Notes: generated by a model not told the origin, from the letters alone. 64,000 nt of DNA from Fidelibacterota bacterium (GCA_004124875.1 SCKJ01000002.1:248001-312000), one strand, 5' to 3'; shown: positions 17,301-27,247, numbered from the stretch's first letter. Numbers and translations are program-made.

Positions 17301-17409
17301 ACCGCCTGGCCAGATGCCGGAGCAGCAAAACTATCCGCAACCGCAAAGATAGTCTATTTATAACGTAAATGGCTTGAAATATCAAGAAAAAAGCGGATAT
17401 GTCAGGAGA

Positions 17410-20400
17410 TCATTTGGAAAGTTGCAGCATCCGGCGGCTCCATACCCGCACGTCATCCAGGGCAATGTATATTGTCGGCAAGATGACCAACGTGACGACA
17501 GTTGAAAAAGTCAGGCCGCCAACGATGGCCCGGGCCATAGGGGCGTAAGGGGGACCGTCGCCGCCAATCTGGGTATTGGTGATGGCCAGCGGAATCATGC
17601 CCAGAACGGTGGTTGCCGCCGTCATTAAAATGGCTCTCAGACGGTCGTGGCTCCCCTGCAGAATGGCCTCCCGCCTCGACATGCCCGAATCCCGCAGCTG
17701 GTTGACCCTGTCGATGAGAACAATGCCGTTATTGACCACAATCCCCATGAGGATCAAAATGCCGATCCAGGCCATGAGCGAGAAAGTGGTCCCGGTAATC
17801 AGGAAAAACCACCAGACGCCAATGATGGAGAACATGATGGAGGACCAGATGGCTGCCGGAAAGATGAGCGATTCAAACAGCGCCGCCATGACAAAATAGA
17901 TCAGCGCCAGCGCCAGCAAGGTGTTGACCAACATGGTCTTAATCGTATCGTCTTCGAAATCGAAGGACGATCCGAAGCTCCAACTGTAACCCGCGGGCAG
18001 CTGGTAAAGCCCCATGATCTCCTTGATTTTATCGCGGGCCTCGTCTGATGTGAGGCCGTCAAGATTTACCGTAATGCCGAGAGAAGTGATCCTGTTTTCG
18101 CGGGTGATCCGGCGCGGGCCATTGCGAATTTTGAAATCCGCCAATGCGGCCAATTTGATCGGCTGCCCCGTTTCCGGCTGGTACATGGGCAGTTCACTGA
18201 GCCGTTTCAGGGTCCGGTTGTCACGGTTTGCCAGGTTGAGCCGCACTTCAATTTCGCCTTCGTTATCCCGCAGCCTGGGCAAATTGATGCCGCGCATGGC
18301 CGCCGCAACGGTCTGGGCAATGGCCATGGTCGTAAAGCCGTACTGACTGGCCCTTTCGCGATCGATGACGACATGAACCTCCTTGTTGCCCGATTCTGCC
18401 GCGGAGCGCACGGTCTCAAAACCGTCGATCCGTTCCAGCAGGGCAGCCACTTCGCGGGTCAGTTCGGCGAGGCGCTCACTCGATTTCCCGGACAGCTGCA
18501 GACCCACATTCTCAGCGCCACCTGAACGTTTCCGCTCCAGCGAGGGGCGGCCGACACTGATGGCGGGGACGCTGTCCTGAATCGCCTTCTTGATATCATC
18601 AAGAGAGCGCTTCAGTTTATCATCCGTCAGGTAGATGGTCGACATGGCATATTCGGGGGTGTAGTAGCTGTAAACTGACTTAATCTCGAACTCTTCCTTG
18701 TGTGCGAACAGGTAATCTTCGATGCGGTCGACGGCTTGCTCTACCTTCTCAACGCTGTAACTGCCATTAATGTAATAGTTGAGGCGCAACGTCTTACTGG
18801 TCGCCTCTTCAAACATTTCCGTCTTTACGAATTTTATCGGGATGGCCGTTGCCGCCATCAACAGGAAGACTAACCCGATGGAAGCGCGGTGATGGTCCAG
18901 GGTCCATGTAAGTATGCGCCCGTGAAAGTTTTGCAGCCGGTCAATGCTGGCGCTTTGCGGTTTGGGTGTCCGGTTTTTTGTGCTCAGTCTGGATGCCAGC
19001 AGGGGCACAATCGTCTGGGCGATGATCAGCGAAGCGGCCAGCGAGATGACAATCGGTATGGCCATATGGCTGAGCTGGATCGACAGCATGTTATCCGTAG
19101 ATATAATGTTGGGAAGAAACACGACCGCAGTCGTAAAAGTGCCGGCCGAAACCGCCAGCGCCACTTCTTTCACGCCGTCTCTGGTCGCCTTCTCGACATC
19201 CGGGTTCAGCCGTTGATGCCGATGGATATTTTCCGTGACGACTACGGCGTTGTCAACCAGCATGCCCACGGCCAGCATCAGGCCCAGCATGGACAGTATA
19301 TTGAGCGATATATCGGCAAAATACATGACGCCCATTGCGGTGGCGAGAGATGCCGGCACGGCCATGGCTACAATCAGGGTAGTGGCCAAACTGCGTAAGA
19401 AATAAAAGAGCACGATCATGGACATGACACCGCCGATAGCGCCGGACTTAAGCAGCTCGCTTAGGGAAGTGACGATGCCGGCAGCCTGGTTTTCCAGAAA
19501 AATCATCCTGATGCCATCCATTTCAGGCAGCTTCGATATGTCCTCTACTTCGGCGATGACCGCTTCGGCCACCGAAACGGTGTTGGAGCCTGACTCCTTA
19601 AAGACATCCAGCCCCACGGCGTACCGGCGGTCCAGGTGCCTGCCATAGTTGAGAATGGGATTGTCAAAGGTGATCTTGGCAATGTCCCTCAGGCGCATAT
19701 TTCCATTTCCCACCGGCAGGTTCGCGAGGTCGTCCGCAGTTGACAGCTCGCTAATGGGCCGCACCAGCAACCGGCGGCCGCCAGCATTAATGCGTCCCGC
19801 CGTGACCATAAAATTGCTGCTCCGGAGGTCTTCGATAAGCTTTCGAGGGTCAATGCCCTGCGCCACCAACCGGTCCATCTGCAGCTCTATCTGGATCTCC
19901 TGCTTTTCGACGCCGTACAGGTCAACCTTGGAGACCCCGTTGATGCGTTCCACCCGCCTGACGAGATTGCGCTGCAACATATCATAGGCGCTGGACAGGT
20001 CGCGATTGCTCGATATCCTGAAGTTGAGAATCGGCTGATCCGCCGTGGAAAATTTGCGGATAAAGATTCTCTCCACGTCGTCCGGCAGCAGATGCCGCAC
20101 GCCATCGATCTTTTCCTTGACCTGAATGGCCAGGGTGGAGACATCCTGCCCCCAGTCGAACCGCAGGAATATGTTGGCGCCCTGTTCATGCGTATTCGAG
20201 TTCATGTTCTGTATCCCGCTGAGAGTTGCCAGGGCCTCCTCAACTGGGCGGGTAATGATCCTTTCGACCTCCTCGGGGGTGGAGCCGGGATAGGGAATTT
20301 CGATGAAAACCGCGGGGAATTCGAGGTCGGGGAAAAAGGCCAGGGGCAGCAGCTTTCCGCCAATGGCGCCGATCAGGAGGGCCGAGGCGAACATCATCAG

Positions 20401-20442
20401 GGTCGTTACCGGCCGGCGCAGGGCGATGGTGGTCACATTCAT
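17410..20442 (-). CDS. RND-family efflux pump, inner-membrane subunit (second in operon)
   Basis: 1,010 residues, typical for AcrB/HAE1-type transporters. It starts MNVTTIALRRPVTTLMMFA with TM1, followed by a porter loop (FPDLEFPAVFIEIPYPGSTP...). A helix bundle carries AVGMLVDNAVVVTENIHRH (TM4 with the proton-relay Asp), then a second porter loop and a C-terminal helix bundle with GIVVNNGIVLIDRVNQLRD. It exports small hydrophobic or amphipathic compounds by proton antiport. The gene overlaps the upstream RND gene by 4 nt (ATGA), so the two subunits are translated together, as in MdtBC-type pumps where two different RND proteins form one trimer. No outer-membrane channel is encoded in this operon. 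The substrate is unknown. Confidence 0.92.
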   Translation of the reverse strand: MNVTTIALRRPVTTLMMFASALLIGAIGGKLLPLAFFPDLEFPAVFIEIPYPGSTPEEVERIITRPVEEALATLSGIQNMNSNTHEQGANIFLRFDWGQDVSTLAIQVKEKIDGVRHLLPDDVERIFIRKFSTADQPILNFRISSNRDLSSAYDMLQRNLVRRVERINGVSKVDLYGVEKQEIQIELQMDRLVAQGIDPRKLIEDLRSSNFMVTAGRINAGGRRLLVRPISELSTADDLANLPVGNGNMRLRDIAKITFDNPILNYGRHLDRRYAVGLDVFKESGSNTVSVAEAVIAEVEDISKLPEMDGIRMIFLENQAAGIVTSLSELLKSGAIGGVMSMIVLFYFLRSLATTLIVAMAVPASLATAMGVMYFADISLNILSMLGLMLAVGMLVDNAVVVTENIHRHQRLNPDVEKATRDGVKEVALAVSAGTFTTAVVFLPNIISTDNMLSIQLSHMAIPIVISLAASLIIAQTIVPLLASRLSTKNRTPKPQSASIDRLQNFHGRILTWTLDHHRASIGLVFLLMAATAIPIKFVKTEMFEEATSKTLRLNYYINGSYSVEKVEQAVDRIEDYLFAHKEEFEIKSVYSYYTPEYAMSTIYLTDDKLKRSLDDIKKAIQDSVPAISVGRPSLERKRSGGAENVGLQLSGKSSERLAELTREVAALLERIDGFETVRSAAESGNKEVHVVIDRERASQYGFTTMAIAQTVAAAMRGINLPRLRDNEGEIEVRLNLANRDNRTLKRLSELPMYQPETGQPIKLAALADFKIRNGPRRITRENRITSLGITVNLDGLTSDEARDKIKEIMGLYQLPAGYSWSFGSSFDFEDDTIKTMLVNTLLALALIYFVMAALFESLIFPAAIWSSIMFSIIGVWWFFLITGTTFSLMAWIGILILMGIVVNNGIVLIDRVNQLRDSGMSRREAILQGSHDRLRAILMTAATTVLGMIPLAITNTQIGGDGPPYAPMARAIVGGLTFSTVVTLVILPTIYIALDDVRVWSRRMLQLSK

Positions 20443-23400
20443 GCGGTGGCCCCTGTCGTTGGCGGCATGAACTTTTTGCGGTCCAGCAGATCGTAGGCCA
20501 CGGGGATCACCACCAGGGTCAGCAGAGTGGCAACCGCCAGGCCGCCAATGACCGTCACCGCCATGGGAGCGCGAATTTCAGCCCCGTCGCCGCGCCCCAA
20601 AGCGAGCGGCAGCAGTCCCAGAATGGTGGTCAGCGTCGTCATCAGGATGGGCCTGAGGCGCAGTTGTCCCGCCTGTATGATGGCAGACCGTTTCTCGACG
20701 CCCTGCTGCCGGAGCTGATTAATTCTGTCGATGAGCACAATGGCGTTATTGACCACAATGCCCGTTAGTAATATTACCCCGATAAGCACCACGACATTGA
20801 TGGTTGAGCCGGTAATCCAGAGCGCCAGCACGGCGCCGACCAGGGCCAACGGGACCGTGAAGAGAATCACGAAGGGATGAATGAGCGATTCGAATTGCGA
20901 CGCCATGACGAGGTAGACCAGGAATACCGCCATCAGCAGCGCGATTCGCAGCGATTTGAATGATGTTGCCATCTGTTCGTTCTGCCCGGTTATGCTGGCG
21001 GAAAGGCCGGTGGGCATGGGAATGCCGGCGAGAATATTTTCAAGCTCCCCAGCTGCCGCCCCAAGATCCCCATAACGGATGTTCGCCGTCACCAGGGAGA
21101 CCCGCTGCTGGCCAATACGGTGTATTTCACCGGGTCCCATATTGACCACGATCTCCGCCACCGCGTCAAGGGTCACCGGCCGTTCGCTGTCGGGATTGAT
21201 GATGATCTGGCGAATGTCATCCACCGAAGACCTGTCCGCTTCCCTGGCCCTGACGATGATGTCAATCTTCCGGTCCCGCCAAGCGTAGCGGGTGGCTACA
21301 TCCCCGCGGACATGGGCCACGACCCGTTTGGCAATAAGGTTCACCTGCAGTCCAAGCGCTGCGGCCCGGTTCCGGTCAAACAGGATCTGAATCTCAGGAT
21401 GCCCCGATCCCATCGTCGATTTGATGTCCGCGAAACGGCCCGACGCCGCCATACGCGCGCTGATTTCGTCACTGACCCGTTTGAGCTGCTTCAAATTGTA
21501 GCCGGCCACTTCGACTTCGATGGGCGTACGGAACGAGAACAGCGTGGCGCGGCCAAATTTATAGCTGACGCCGGGGATCTTTTCAGCGAACGCGCGCAGT
21601 TTATTCATGACCTCCTGCTCATCTTCCCGGCTTGATCCACGATGGAGCACCACCGTCAGCTCACCCCAGTTTTCGCCCCCCTCTTCCGGATTGGCATCCA
21701 TGCGGTTTCCGGTGCCGGCCACCGCGAATGTGTGGTCAATATTGTCAAGCTTGCCCGCCTCTGCCTGCACCCTGGCCAGAATCTCATCGGTGGCTTCAAG
21801 CGGGGCCCCTGGAGGGAGTAGAATCTCCATCTGGAATTCCCCCTGGGAAAGTTGTGGAATCAACTCCACCCCCATTGATCCCAGCGCCAGAATAGCGACC
21901 AAAAACAGTGCCAAAGCCGAGCCGATGACCGGCCCGCGGTGACTGAGGCTCCAGCGCAGCAGTGGCCCGTACGCCTGCTCAAGCCGATTATAAAGGCGGT
22001 CGAAACGGTCCAGAACGGGACCCAGCAGCCGGCCGGAGCCACGGCTGGCCAGGCGCACGAGGCGCCGCACCTGCCGGAGCAGAAACACAGGGACGGTGGT
22101 CAGCAGAAACAGACGCGTATGCCGCAGCCATTTGCCGGGGCGTGTTTTGGGCGGTACCAGCACAGGCGCGGTCAGCAGGACAGATTTCTCGGCGGATATC
22201 GAGGCCAGCATCGGTATGAGTGTCAGCGCCACCAACAGGGAGGCAACCAGCGCGAAAGTGACGGTCAGGGCCTGATCCCTGAACAGCTGTCCGGCAATGC
22301 CCTGGACAAAAACCAGGGGGAAAAACACGGCCACGCTGGTCAATGTGGAGGCGGTGACCGCCGTGCTGACCTCGCTGGCTCCGTCTCTGGCGGCAGCGCG
22401 CGCATCTGCCCCACGGGCCCGGTGCCGGGAAACATTTTCAAGCACGACAATCGAGTTGTCCACCAGCAGCCCTATGCCCAGGGCGATGCCACCTAGGGAC
22501 ATGATATTCAGGGAGAGCCCGTATCCGTACATGAGGCCGAAGGTGGCGATGACTGAAACGGGTATGGCCAGGGAAATAATCACGGTGCTGCCAATATCGC
22601 GCAGAAACAGGTACAGCACCATAACGGCCAGGAGACCGCCGAGCATGGCGGCATTGATCACTGAATTAATGGCCTGCGTGATGAAATGCGACTGGTTGTA
22701 AACGTTTTCGAGCGCCAGATCATCGGGAATGTTTTCCCTGATGCGTTTGAGCCGCCGCTCCACGGCCGAGGCCACCTTGACAGTATTGGCGTCGCCCTCC
22801 TTATAAATGGCAATCTCCACGGCTTCACTGCCATTCATCCGCGTGATAGCCTGCCGCTCCCGGTACCCTCGGCGAATGTCGGCGATATCTTTCAGGTAGA
22901 CGGGAGTGCCGCCCCTGTAGGCCACAATCACTTCCCCAATGGCGTCCACGGTCTTGAACTGATTCAGCGTCCGCACCAGGTACTGCCGGGACCCCTCCTC
23001 CAGGCGGCCGCCGGAAAGGTTGACATTCTCCAGCCGCAGCTGCTCGGATATATCCTCCAAATTGAGGTTCAGCTGACTCAGCCGGTGCTGATCCATGAGC
23101 ACCTGGATTTCATCTTCCAGGCCACCGCTGATTTTGACCGAAGCCACACCGATCACCGACTCCAGCGTCGTTTTTAATTCTTCCTCGGCATACCGGCGCA
23201 GGTATTTCAAATCGTCCTCAAGGTCCTCTGCTGTCGATGGCAGACTTTGCGCCGCCATGACAATCTGGGAACGGCTGCGCTCGTCGGATTTATGCTCTTC
23301 ATCGGCAGGTTCCGGCGACTCATCCTGCTGCATGGCGAGGCTGAAGCGCATGATGGGATCGAGCGAGGGATCGAACCTGAGGATCACCGGGCGCCGCACT

Positions 23401-23759
23401 TCCAGCGGCAGCAGGACGGCGTCGATTTTCTCGCGGATATCGAGGCTGGCGAAATTCATATCGGTGCCCCAAATGAACTCAACGAGCACGTCCGACTGTC
23501 CCGACCGCGAGATGGAACGCACCTGCCGCACATTTTTCACCACACCCACCGCTTCCTCAATCGGTTTGCTGATCAGGTTTTCCACCTCAGTCGGCGCCGC
23601 GCCCGTGTACTCCGTGCGAACGGTCAGGGTGGGATAGCTCAAATCGGGCAGCAGGTTCGTTTTCAGCCGCGTGAGGGCCACCATGCCAAACAAGATGACG
23701 GTAACGGTAAACATGGCCACGGTCACCCGCCGCCGGACAGATATTTCTATGATGCTCAT
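20439..23759 (-). CDS. RND-family efflux pump, inner-membrane subunit (first in operon)
   Basis: 1,106 residues, long for the family. The opening MSIIEISVRRRVTVAMF and the TM4 segment GIGLLVDNSIVVLENVSRH are standard. The extra length comes from an acidic insertion near residue 150-180 (QQDESPEPADEEHKSDERSR) in the first porter loop and from a basic segment near 540-600 (PKTRPGKWLRHTRL... RQVRRLVRLASRGSGR) between the two halves. The C-terminal half has GIVVNNAIVLIDRINQLRQQG. It follows the membrane-fusion protein gene by 45 nt and overlaps the next RND gene by 4 nt. It belongs to the HAE1-like or broader multidrug class; a metal-efflux (CusA) role is less likely because no Met-rich metal motif was seen. 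Confidence 0.92.
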   Translation of the reverse strand: MSIIEISVRRRVTVAMFTVTVILFGMVALTRLKTNLLPDLSYPTLTVRTEYTGAAPTEVENLISKPIEEAVGVVKNVRQVRSISRSGQSDVLVEFIWGTDMNFASLDIREKIDAVLLPLEVRRPVILRFDPSLDPIMRFSLAMQQDESPEPADEEHKSDERSRSQIVMAAQSLPSTAEDLEDDLKYLRRYAEEELKTTLESVIGVASVKISGGLEDEIQVLMDQHRLSQLNLNLEDISEQLRLENVNLSGGRLEEGSRQYLVRTLNQFKTVDAIGEVIVAYRGGTPVYLKDIADIRRGYRERQAITRMNGSEAVEIAIYKEGDANTVKVASAVERRLKRIRENIPDDLALENVYNQSHFITQAINSVINAAMLGGLLAVMVLYLFLRDIGSTVIISLAIPVSVIATFGLMYGYGLSLNIMSLGGIALGIGLLVDNSIVVLENVSRHRARGADARAAARDGASEVSTAVTASTLTSVAVFFPLVFVQGIAGQLFRDQALTVTFALVASLLVALTLIPMLASISAEKSVLLTAPVLVPPKTRPGKWLRHTRLFLLTTVPVFLLRQVRRLVRLASRGSGRLLGPVLDRFDRLYNRLEQAYGPLLRWSLSHRGPVIGSALALFLVAILALGSMGVELIPQLSQGEFQMEILLPPGAPLEATDEILARVQAEAGKLDNIDHTFAVAGTGNRMDANPEEGGENWGELTVVLHRGSSREDEQEVMNKLRAFAEKIPGVSYKFGRATLFSFRTPIEVEVAGYNLKQLKRVSDEISARMAASGRFADIKSTMGSGHPEIQILFDRNRAAALGLQVNLIAKRVVAHVRGDVATRYAWRDRKIDIIVRAREADRSSVDDIRQIIINPDSERPVTLDAVAEIVVNMGPGEIHRIGQQRVSLVTANIRYGDLGAAAGELENILAGIPMPTGLSASITGQNEQMATSFKSLRIALLMAVFLVYLVMASQFESLIHPFVILFTVPLALVGAVLALWITGSTINVVVLIGVILLTGIVVNNAIVLIDRINQLRQQGVEKRSAIIQAGQLRLRPILMTTLTTILGLLPLALGRGDGAEIRAPMAVTVIGGLAVATLLTLVVIPVAYDLLDRKKFMPPTTGATA

Positions 23760-23804
23760 GCGATGCCTTGGGTCATGGTTCGCTGGGGAGGCCGCGCGGA
23801 CCGC

Positions 23805-24860
23805 TTAATTTTCGACGACGAAGATGCGGGTGCTGTCCCTCAGGCCCGACTGGCCTGTCGTGATCACCTGCTCACCTTGCTGCAGGCCGTCAATGATTTC
23901 ATAGCTGACGCTATTAATCAGCCCCAGGGTCACCTTGCGGCGGAGCGCCAGAGTATCGGCAACAACAAAGACGTTGGTCTCCTTGTCTTCGGCCAGCACC
24001 GCCTCCTTGGGCAGCAGGAGAACATTTCTGTGGATTTCGTGCATAATCTCGATGCGTCCGAACATGCCCGGCTTGAGGGCGCCAGCGCTGTTATCGATGG
24101 CCACCGTCACCTTGACCGTGCCGGATGCGGGGTCGACGACTGGAGCGATAAGCCGCACTTCACCTTTAAAATCCCGGCCAGGGAGAGCGTCGAGCTTGAC
24201 GGTGGCAGGTTGCCCCACCTGCAGCTTGTCGAGCTCGATTTCAGGGACGTACAGCGTCGCCTTTAAGGCAGCGTAGTCGATGATCCTGAATGTCGGATCA
24301 TTCAGGGCCACCATATTGCCCACCTTGATGGACCGCTCGGCCACCACGCCGGCAAAGGGAGCCCGCAGGGTGGTGTACCCTTTTTTCATGCGGGCCAGTT
24401 TCCAGGCGGCATTCTGGCCCTCATACGCGTATTGCGACCTCTCGTAAATTTCGGCGCTGATCAGGTTTTTGCCGAACAGCTCCTTGTTGCGCTTGAAGTC
24501 CGACTCGTACTGGCGCAGCAGGGCTTTGGCCTGGGCCAGCTGGTGCGTCTCCTGGGCATCCTCCAGTTGGGCCAGCTTCTGCCCCGCCTTCACCCTCTGC
24601 CCCTCCTCGACATAAATTTTCTCAACGATGCCGGAGGCCTTGGCCACAACCATCGCGTCCGTTTCGGTTTCCAATGTCATGGGTCCGGCAAAATAGTTGG
24701 CTATATCGCCTCGAACGATGGCGTGGGCCTCGACCGGTATGGCCGGCTCGACCTTCTCCGCCTCATCCGAATTCGCTTCCGCTTTGCTGCCGCATCCGGC
24801 GGCCATCAGGCCTGCCATGGAGATGATGAGCGCCATGCGCATATACTGGGGTTGCTTCAT
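23805..24860 (-). CDS. RND periplasmic adaptor (membrane-fusion) lipoprotein
   Basis: 351 residues from ATG 24860, chosen over ATG 24872 because the lipoprotein signal (LMAAGCGS) starts there at normal length. It joins RND pumps to an outer-membrane channel. The order is lipoyl half (DAMVVAKASGIVEKIYVEEGQRVKAGQKLAQLE), a coiled-coil hairpin (QLAQAKALLRQYESDFKRNKELF...), the second lipoyl half (YTTLRAPFAGVVAERSIKVGNMV), a beta-barrel (ATLYVPEIELDKLQVGQPATVKLDA) and a membrane-proximal domain. It leads the three-gene operon with the two RND genes. The upstream 580 bp hold a dispersed repeat and no other gene. Confidence 0.92.
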   Translation of the reverse strand: MKQPQYMRMALIISMAGLMAAGCGSKAEANSDEAEKVEPAIPVEAHAIVRGDIANYFAGPMTLETETDAMVVAKASGIVEKIYVEEGQRVKAGQKLAQLEDAQETHQLAQAKALLRQYESDFKRNKELFGKNLISAEIYERSQYAYEGQNAAWKLARMKKGYTTLRAPFAGVVAERSIKVGNMVALNDPTFRIIDYAALKATLYVPEIELDKLQVGQPATVKLDALPGRDFKGEVRLIAPVVDPASGTVKVTVAIDNSAGALKPGMFGRIEIMHEIHRNVLLLPKEAVLAEDKETNVFVVADTLALRRKVTLGLINSVSYEIIDGLQQGEQVITTGQSGLRDSTRIFVVEN

Positions 24861-25012
24861 ATTACCGCCCATGAAATTGGTCTTATAGTTGACGTTTTAG
24901 TTGCACTGTAGCCTTTTGACTTGGGCTGCGGCCGTTTTGTTGCCAAAAAAGATTCCCTCGAGGAGAAGACGGCCGGTTTGGTGTTCTAGCTGGCTGGAAC
25001 GGTGGGGTTATA

Positions 25013-25105
25013 CTGTCATTGCGAGGGAGTCCAGCAAGGGACGACCGTGGCAATCTCAGGGTTGGTCCTGGGGAGGATCGCTTCGCCCGGCTCGCGATGA
25101 CAAGA
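25013..25105 (-). repeat. Dispersed palindromic repeat, copy B
   Basis: It reads TGTCATTGCGAG ... CGTGGCAATCTC ... GGATCGCTTCGCCC ... CTCGCGATGACA on the plus strand. The reverse complement aligns end to end with 8129-8216. Ends are inverted repeats. It lies in the gap between the RND operon and the AT-rich island; just to its right a second, shorter TGTCATTCC-like stretch (25120-25165) is present. The frames crossing it give the ASRAKRSS.. / RNDS peptide typical of such repeats and are not genes. No other feature was recognised in 24861-25441. Confidence 0.75.
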
Positions 25106-25441
25106 GGGATGGGGTGCCAGTCAGATTCCTCTCGCGAACAATCGGGACCGGAATGACAGGGAGGCACATTGTCATGTCGAGTGCTTCGGTTGTCTGCAGT
25201 GAGGAAGGAAAATGTCATTGCTGATAAATTGGGTTGTTGGCAATGGGGACACATCCATCCCTCACATTGCGCCCAAATAGTCTTGTCAGCAAATCAAAAT
25301 GAATGACATGCTTGTGCTTAAGCCTAGTATAACAATCTGCAGGATGGGAAATTGCGGACAGTTCATCTCCTTCGCATTTGTAACTAGGTTTAAATTTCGA
25401 TGGTTTGATTCGTGGGCGTAAAGAATTAAGGACGTTGGTAT

Positions 25442-25960
25442 ATGGGGAAAAAGGATGATGCAGGACCTGAGGAGGGTTTCCGTCAAGTATACGAAGGCTT
25501 TGACGATTATTGCCAACAATTTATCCGGGTTATTGATCCCAAATGGGATGCATCAACGAGAATGTTCAATATCGAGTATTGCCTCTTCCTTTATGGTGCT
25601 GCTCTTGCAATCGCGCGCGGTACTGGTCGGGAGGATGGTTACTCGGCGGTTCTTTGGGCACCATATTTATCGCTGTTCATGGATTTGGAAGATTCAACCA
25701 AATGGGCTCTCAAGTGCGAGAAAGAGTGCAGTAAATCCGTTAGGTTGCAGGAAATACGGGCCGCTGGCAATAATACTGCTCAGGCCGTATTTTATGCCGG
25801 AAGTCATGGTCGTTCCGGTGATTTAAATACTGCCGAGAATATGAACTTTCTGCTTTTAGTATTCTCTGAACTAAGCAAACATATGAAAGAGGCGAGTACA
25901 TCCGGCCAGGGAATCGTAGAGGCAAGCAGTCTAATTTATGATTCAATTGTAAATGGATGA
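25442..25960 (+). CDS. Hypothetical protein of an AT-rich island
   Basis: 172 residues with AAGGACG upstream of the ATG. It is soluble, mostly helical by composition, with no signal peptide, membrane helix or recognised motif. Notable segments are YCLFLYGAALAIARGTGRED, LFMDLEDSTKWALKCEKECSK and NTAENMNFLLLVFSELSKHM. Base composition is clearly more AT-rich than the flanks, as is the next gene 58 bp downstream on the same strand, suggesting they arrived together. The product is not recognised. A defence or toxin-antitoxin-like pair is possible but nothing in the sequence shows it. Confidence 0.6.
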   Translation: MGKKDDAGPEEGFRQVYEGFDDYCQQFIRVIDPKWDASTRMFNIEYCLFLYGAALAIARGTGREDGYSAVLWAPYLSLFMDLEDSTKWALKCEKECSKSVRLQEIRAAGNNTAQAVFYAGSHGRSGDLNTAENMNFLLLVFSELSKHMKEASTSGQGIVEASSLIYDSIVNG

Positions 25961-26018
25961 ATCATATGAGGATAGGGGTTGGGAGTGTGATAGTATTCTA
26001 TATTAGGGGGATCTCACT

Positions 26019-26795
26019 GTGGCGCGGCAGTACAGCAATAAAACAACTGATGCTCTGGCTCATTTCATCGCTAATAATAATTCCACACCAGGCATAAGAA
26101 GTCTTTTTCTCGCTGTATCTGTTCCATCGGAATTAGACGATGGGACCAGCAAATTGGATAGAGCGCTAAATGTCTGCATAAACTTGGCGAATAATCAGGT
26201 GGCCAATGCTAGTGCTATTTTTAATGACCTGATGAGTGAGGCAGTATACCGTAGTCGTGATTTATTAAATAGTGACTTTTCTGGCCACGAGGAGTGTGTC
26301 AGATTGGTTCAATGCCTGCGATCTGATGGTTACGATATTCAAAATGGTGAAATCGTTGGATTTGATTTTCCGGATGAACAGGTGACCGAAGAAGTCAGCG
26401 TAATTGAACAAAGACTAAAATCACGTGGAATGGATGATGTAGCAATTCATATGGATCAAGCACATCAAAATTATATTGACCAAAATTATGAAGCATCAAA
26501 CGCAATGCTTCGTTCCGCTCTAGAAGGGACTATCAACCACATTGCTATTATTAAGGCTGGAAGCGAGGCATATATCCCCCGATCAAATCCAAAGTTTTTA
26601 GCCCCTCGAGATTATAGGAATTATCTTGAAGTGTCGGGATTTCTTGAGAGTGATGAAATGGATCTACTTAATCGGTTTTATGGATACGCAAGCCAGGATG
26701 GTTCGCATCCAGGGATAAGTTCAGAGCCGGAATGTAGGCTTAGGAGACTTTTTACCATTGCCCTTGTCCAGTACTTGCTTGAAAAGTTAGAATAG
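26019..26795 (+). CDS. Hypothetical helical protein, possible HEPN/Abi-like C-terminal domain
   Basis: 258 residues from GTG 26019, preceded by AGGGGG about 10 nt upstream. The N-terminal part (1-120) is helical and unrecognised. The C-terminal part (130-258) has DQNYEASNAMLRSALEGTIN, FLESDEMDLLNRFYGY and SQDGSHPGISSEPECRLRRL, ending YLLEKLE. This resembles the all-helical domain of several uncharacterised proteins that occur with abortive-infection or HEPN-type systems; the link is from memory and weak. No RxxxxH nuclease motif was found. AT-rich composition, shared with the preceding gene, points to transfer. Cytoplasmic. Confidence 0.6.
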   Translation: MARQYSNKTTDALAHFIANNNSTPGIRSLFLAVSVPSELDDGTSKLDRALNVCINLANNQVANASAIFNDLMSEAVYRSRDLLNSDFSGHEECVRLVQCLRSDGYDIQNGEIVGFDFPDEQVTEEVSVIEQRLKSRGMDDVAIHMDQAHQNYIDQNYEASNAMLRSALEGTINHIAIIKAGSEAYIPRSNPKFLAPRDYRNYLEVSGFLESDEMDLLNRFYGYASQDGSHPGISSEPECRLRRLFTIALVQYLLEKLE

Positions 26796-26956
26796 CAGTT
26801 TTGCGTATATTTAGTAATTAAATCGTGAAAATTATCTGATGTATCGCGCCCAAACTCGATTCCCGGAATCATGCCACCGCTCACCACCGCCCCCGCTCCA
26901 CCCTTTCCGCCGCAGCCCGGCAGCCGGGTCGCCCGCGGGCAAAGAATTATCAGCCC

Positions 26957-27247
26957 CTAAGCGTTGGGATTATAGACCTCGTACAGCCGGACAGACGCCT
27001 CTGCGGTGGCCTTGGCGGCAATGGCCGGCATCATCTCCGGCCCGATAACCGCTGCCGCTGCGGTAGCGTCAGCCTCACTTTCCCAGTGGATCACCAGGCC
27101 ATAGTCACCCGCCTCATCGTCCATAATCATCACAACGGACTGGCAGCCATGCTGTGCCGTTATCTTGGGCATATAAACATCCGCCAGTTCCTTGGCGGCA
27201 GCCCCATTTCGTGGTCCCAGATTGAATTGTACCAGTCGAATAAACAT
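26957..27247 (-). CDS. Small dimeric alpha/beta-barrel (ABM-like) protein
   Basis: 96 residues, with a perfect GGAGG five nt before the ATG. The fold pattern MFIRLVQFNLGPRNGAAAKE ... GCQSVVMIMDDEAGDYGLVIHWES ... ATAEASVRLYEVYNP, with strand-helix-strand-strand-helix-strand order, fits the dimeric alpha-beta barrel of the antibiotic-biosynthesis-monooxygenase family. These small proteins often act as monooxygenases or ligand binders, but the catalytic capacity here is unknown. It stands alone between the AT-rich island and pncA. Cytoplasmic. Confidence 0.75.
   Translation of the reverse strand: MFIRLVQFNLGPRNGAAAKELADVYMPKITAQHGCQSVVMIMDDEAGDYGLVIHWESEADATAAAAVIGPEMMPAIAAKATAEASVRLYEVYNPNA

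Noticed and set aside
24883..25254. Open frames on both strands near the dispersed repeat
   Set aside because: They translate the repeat itself (ASRAKRSS-type peptide), a known artefact.
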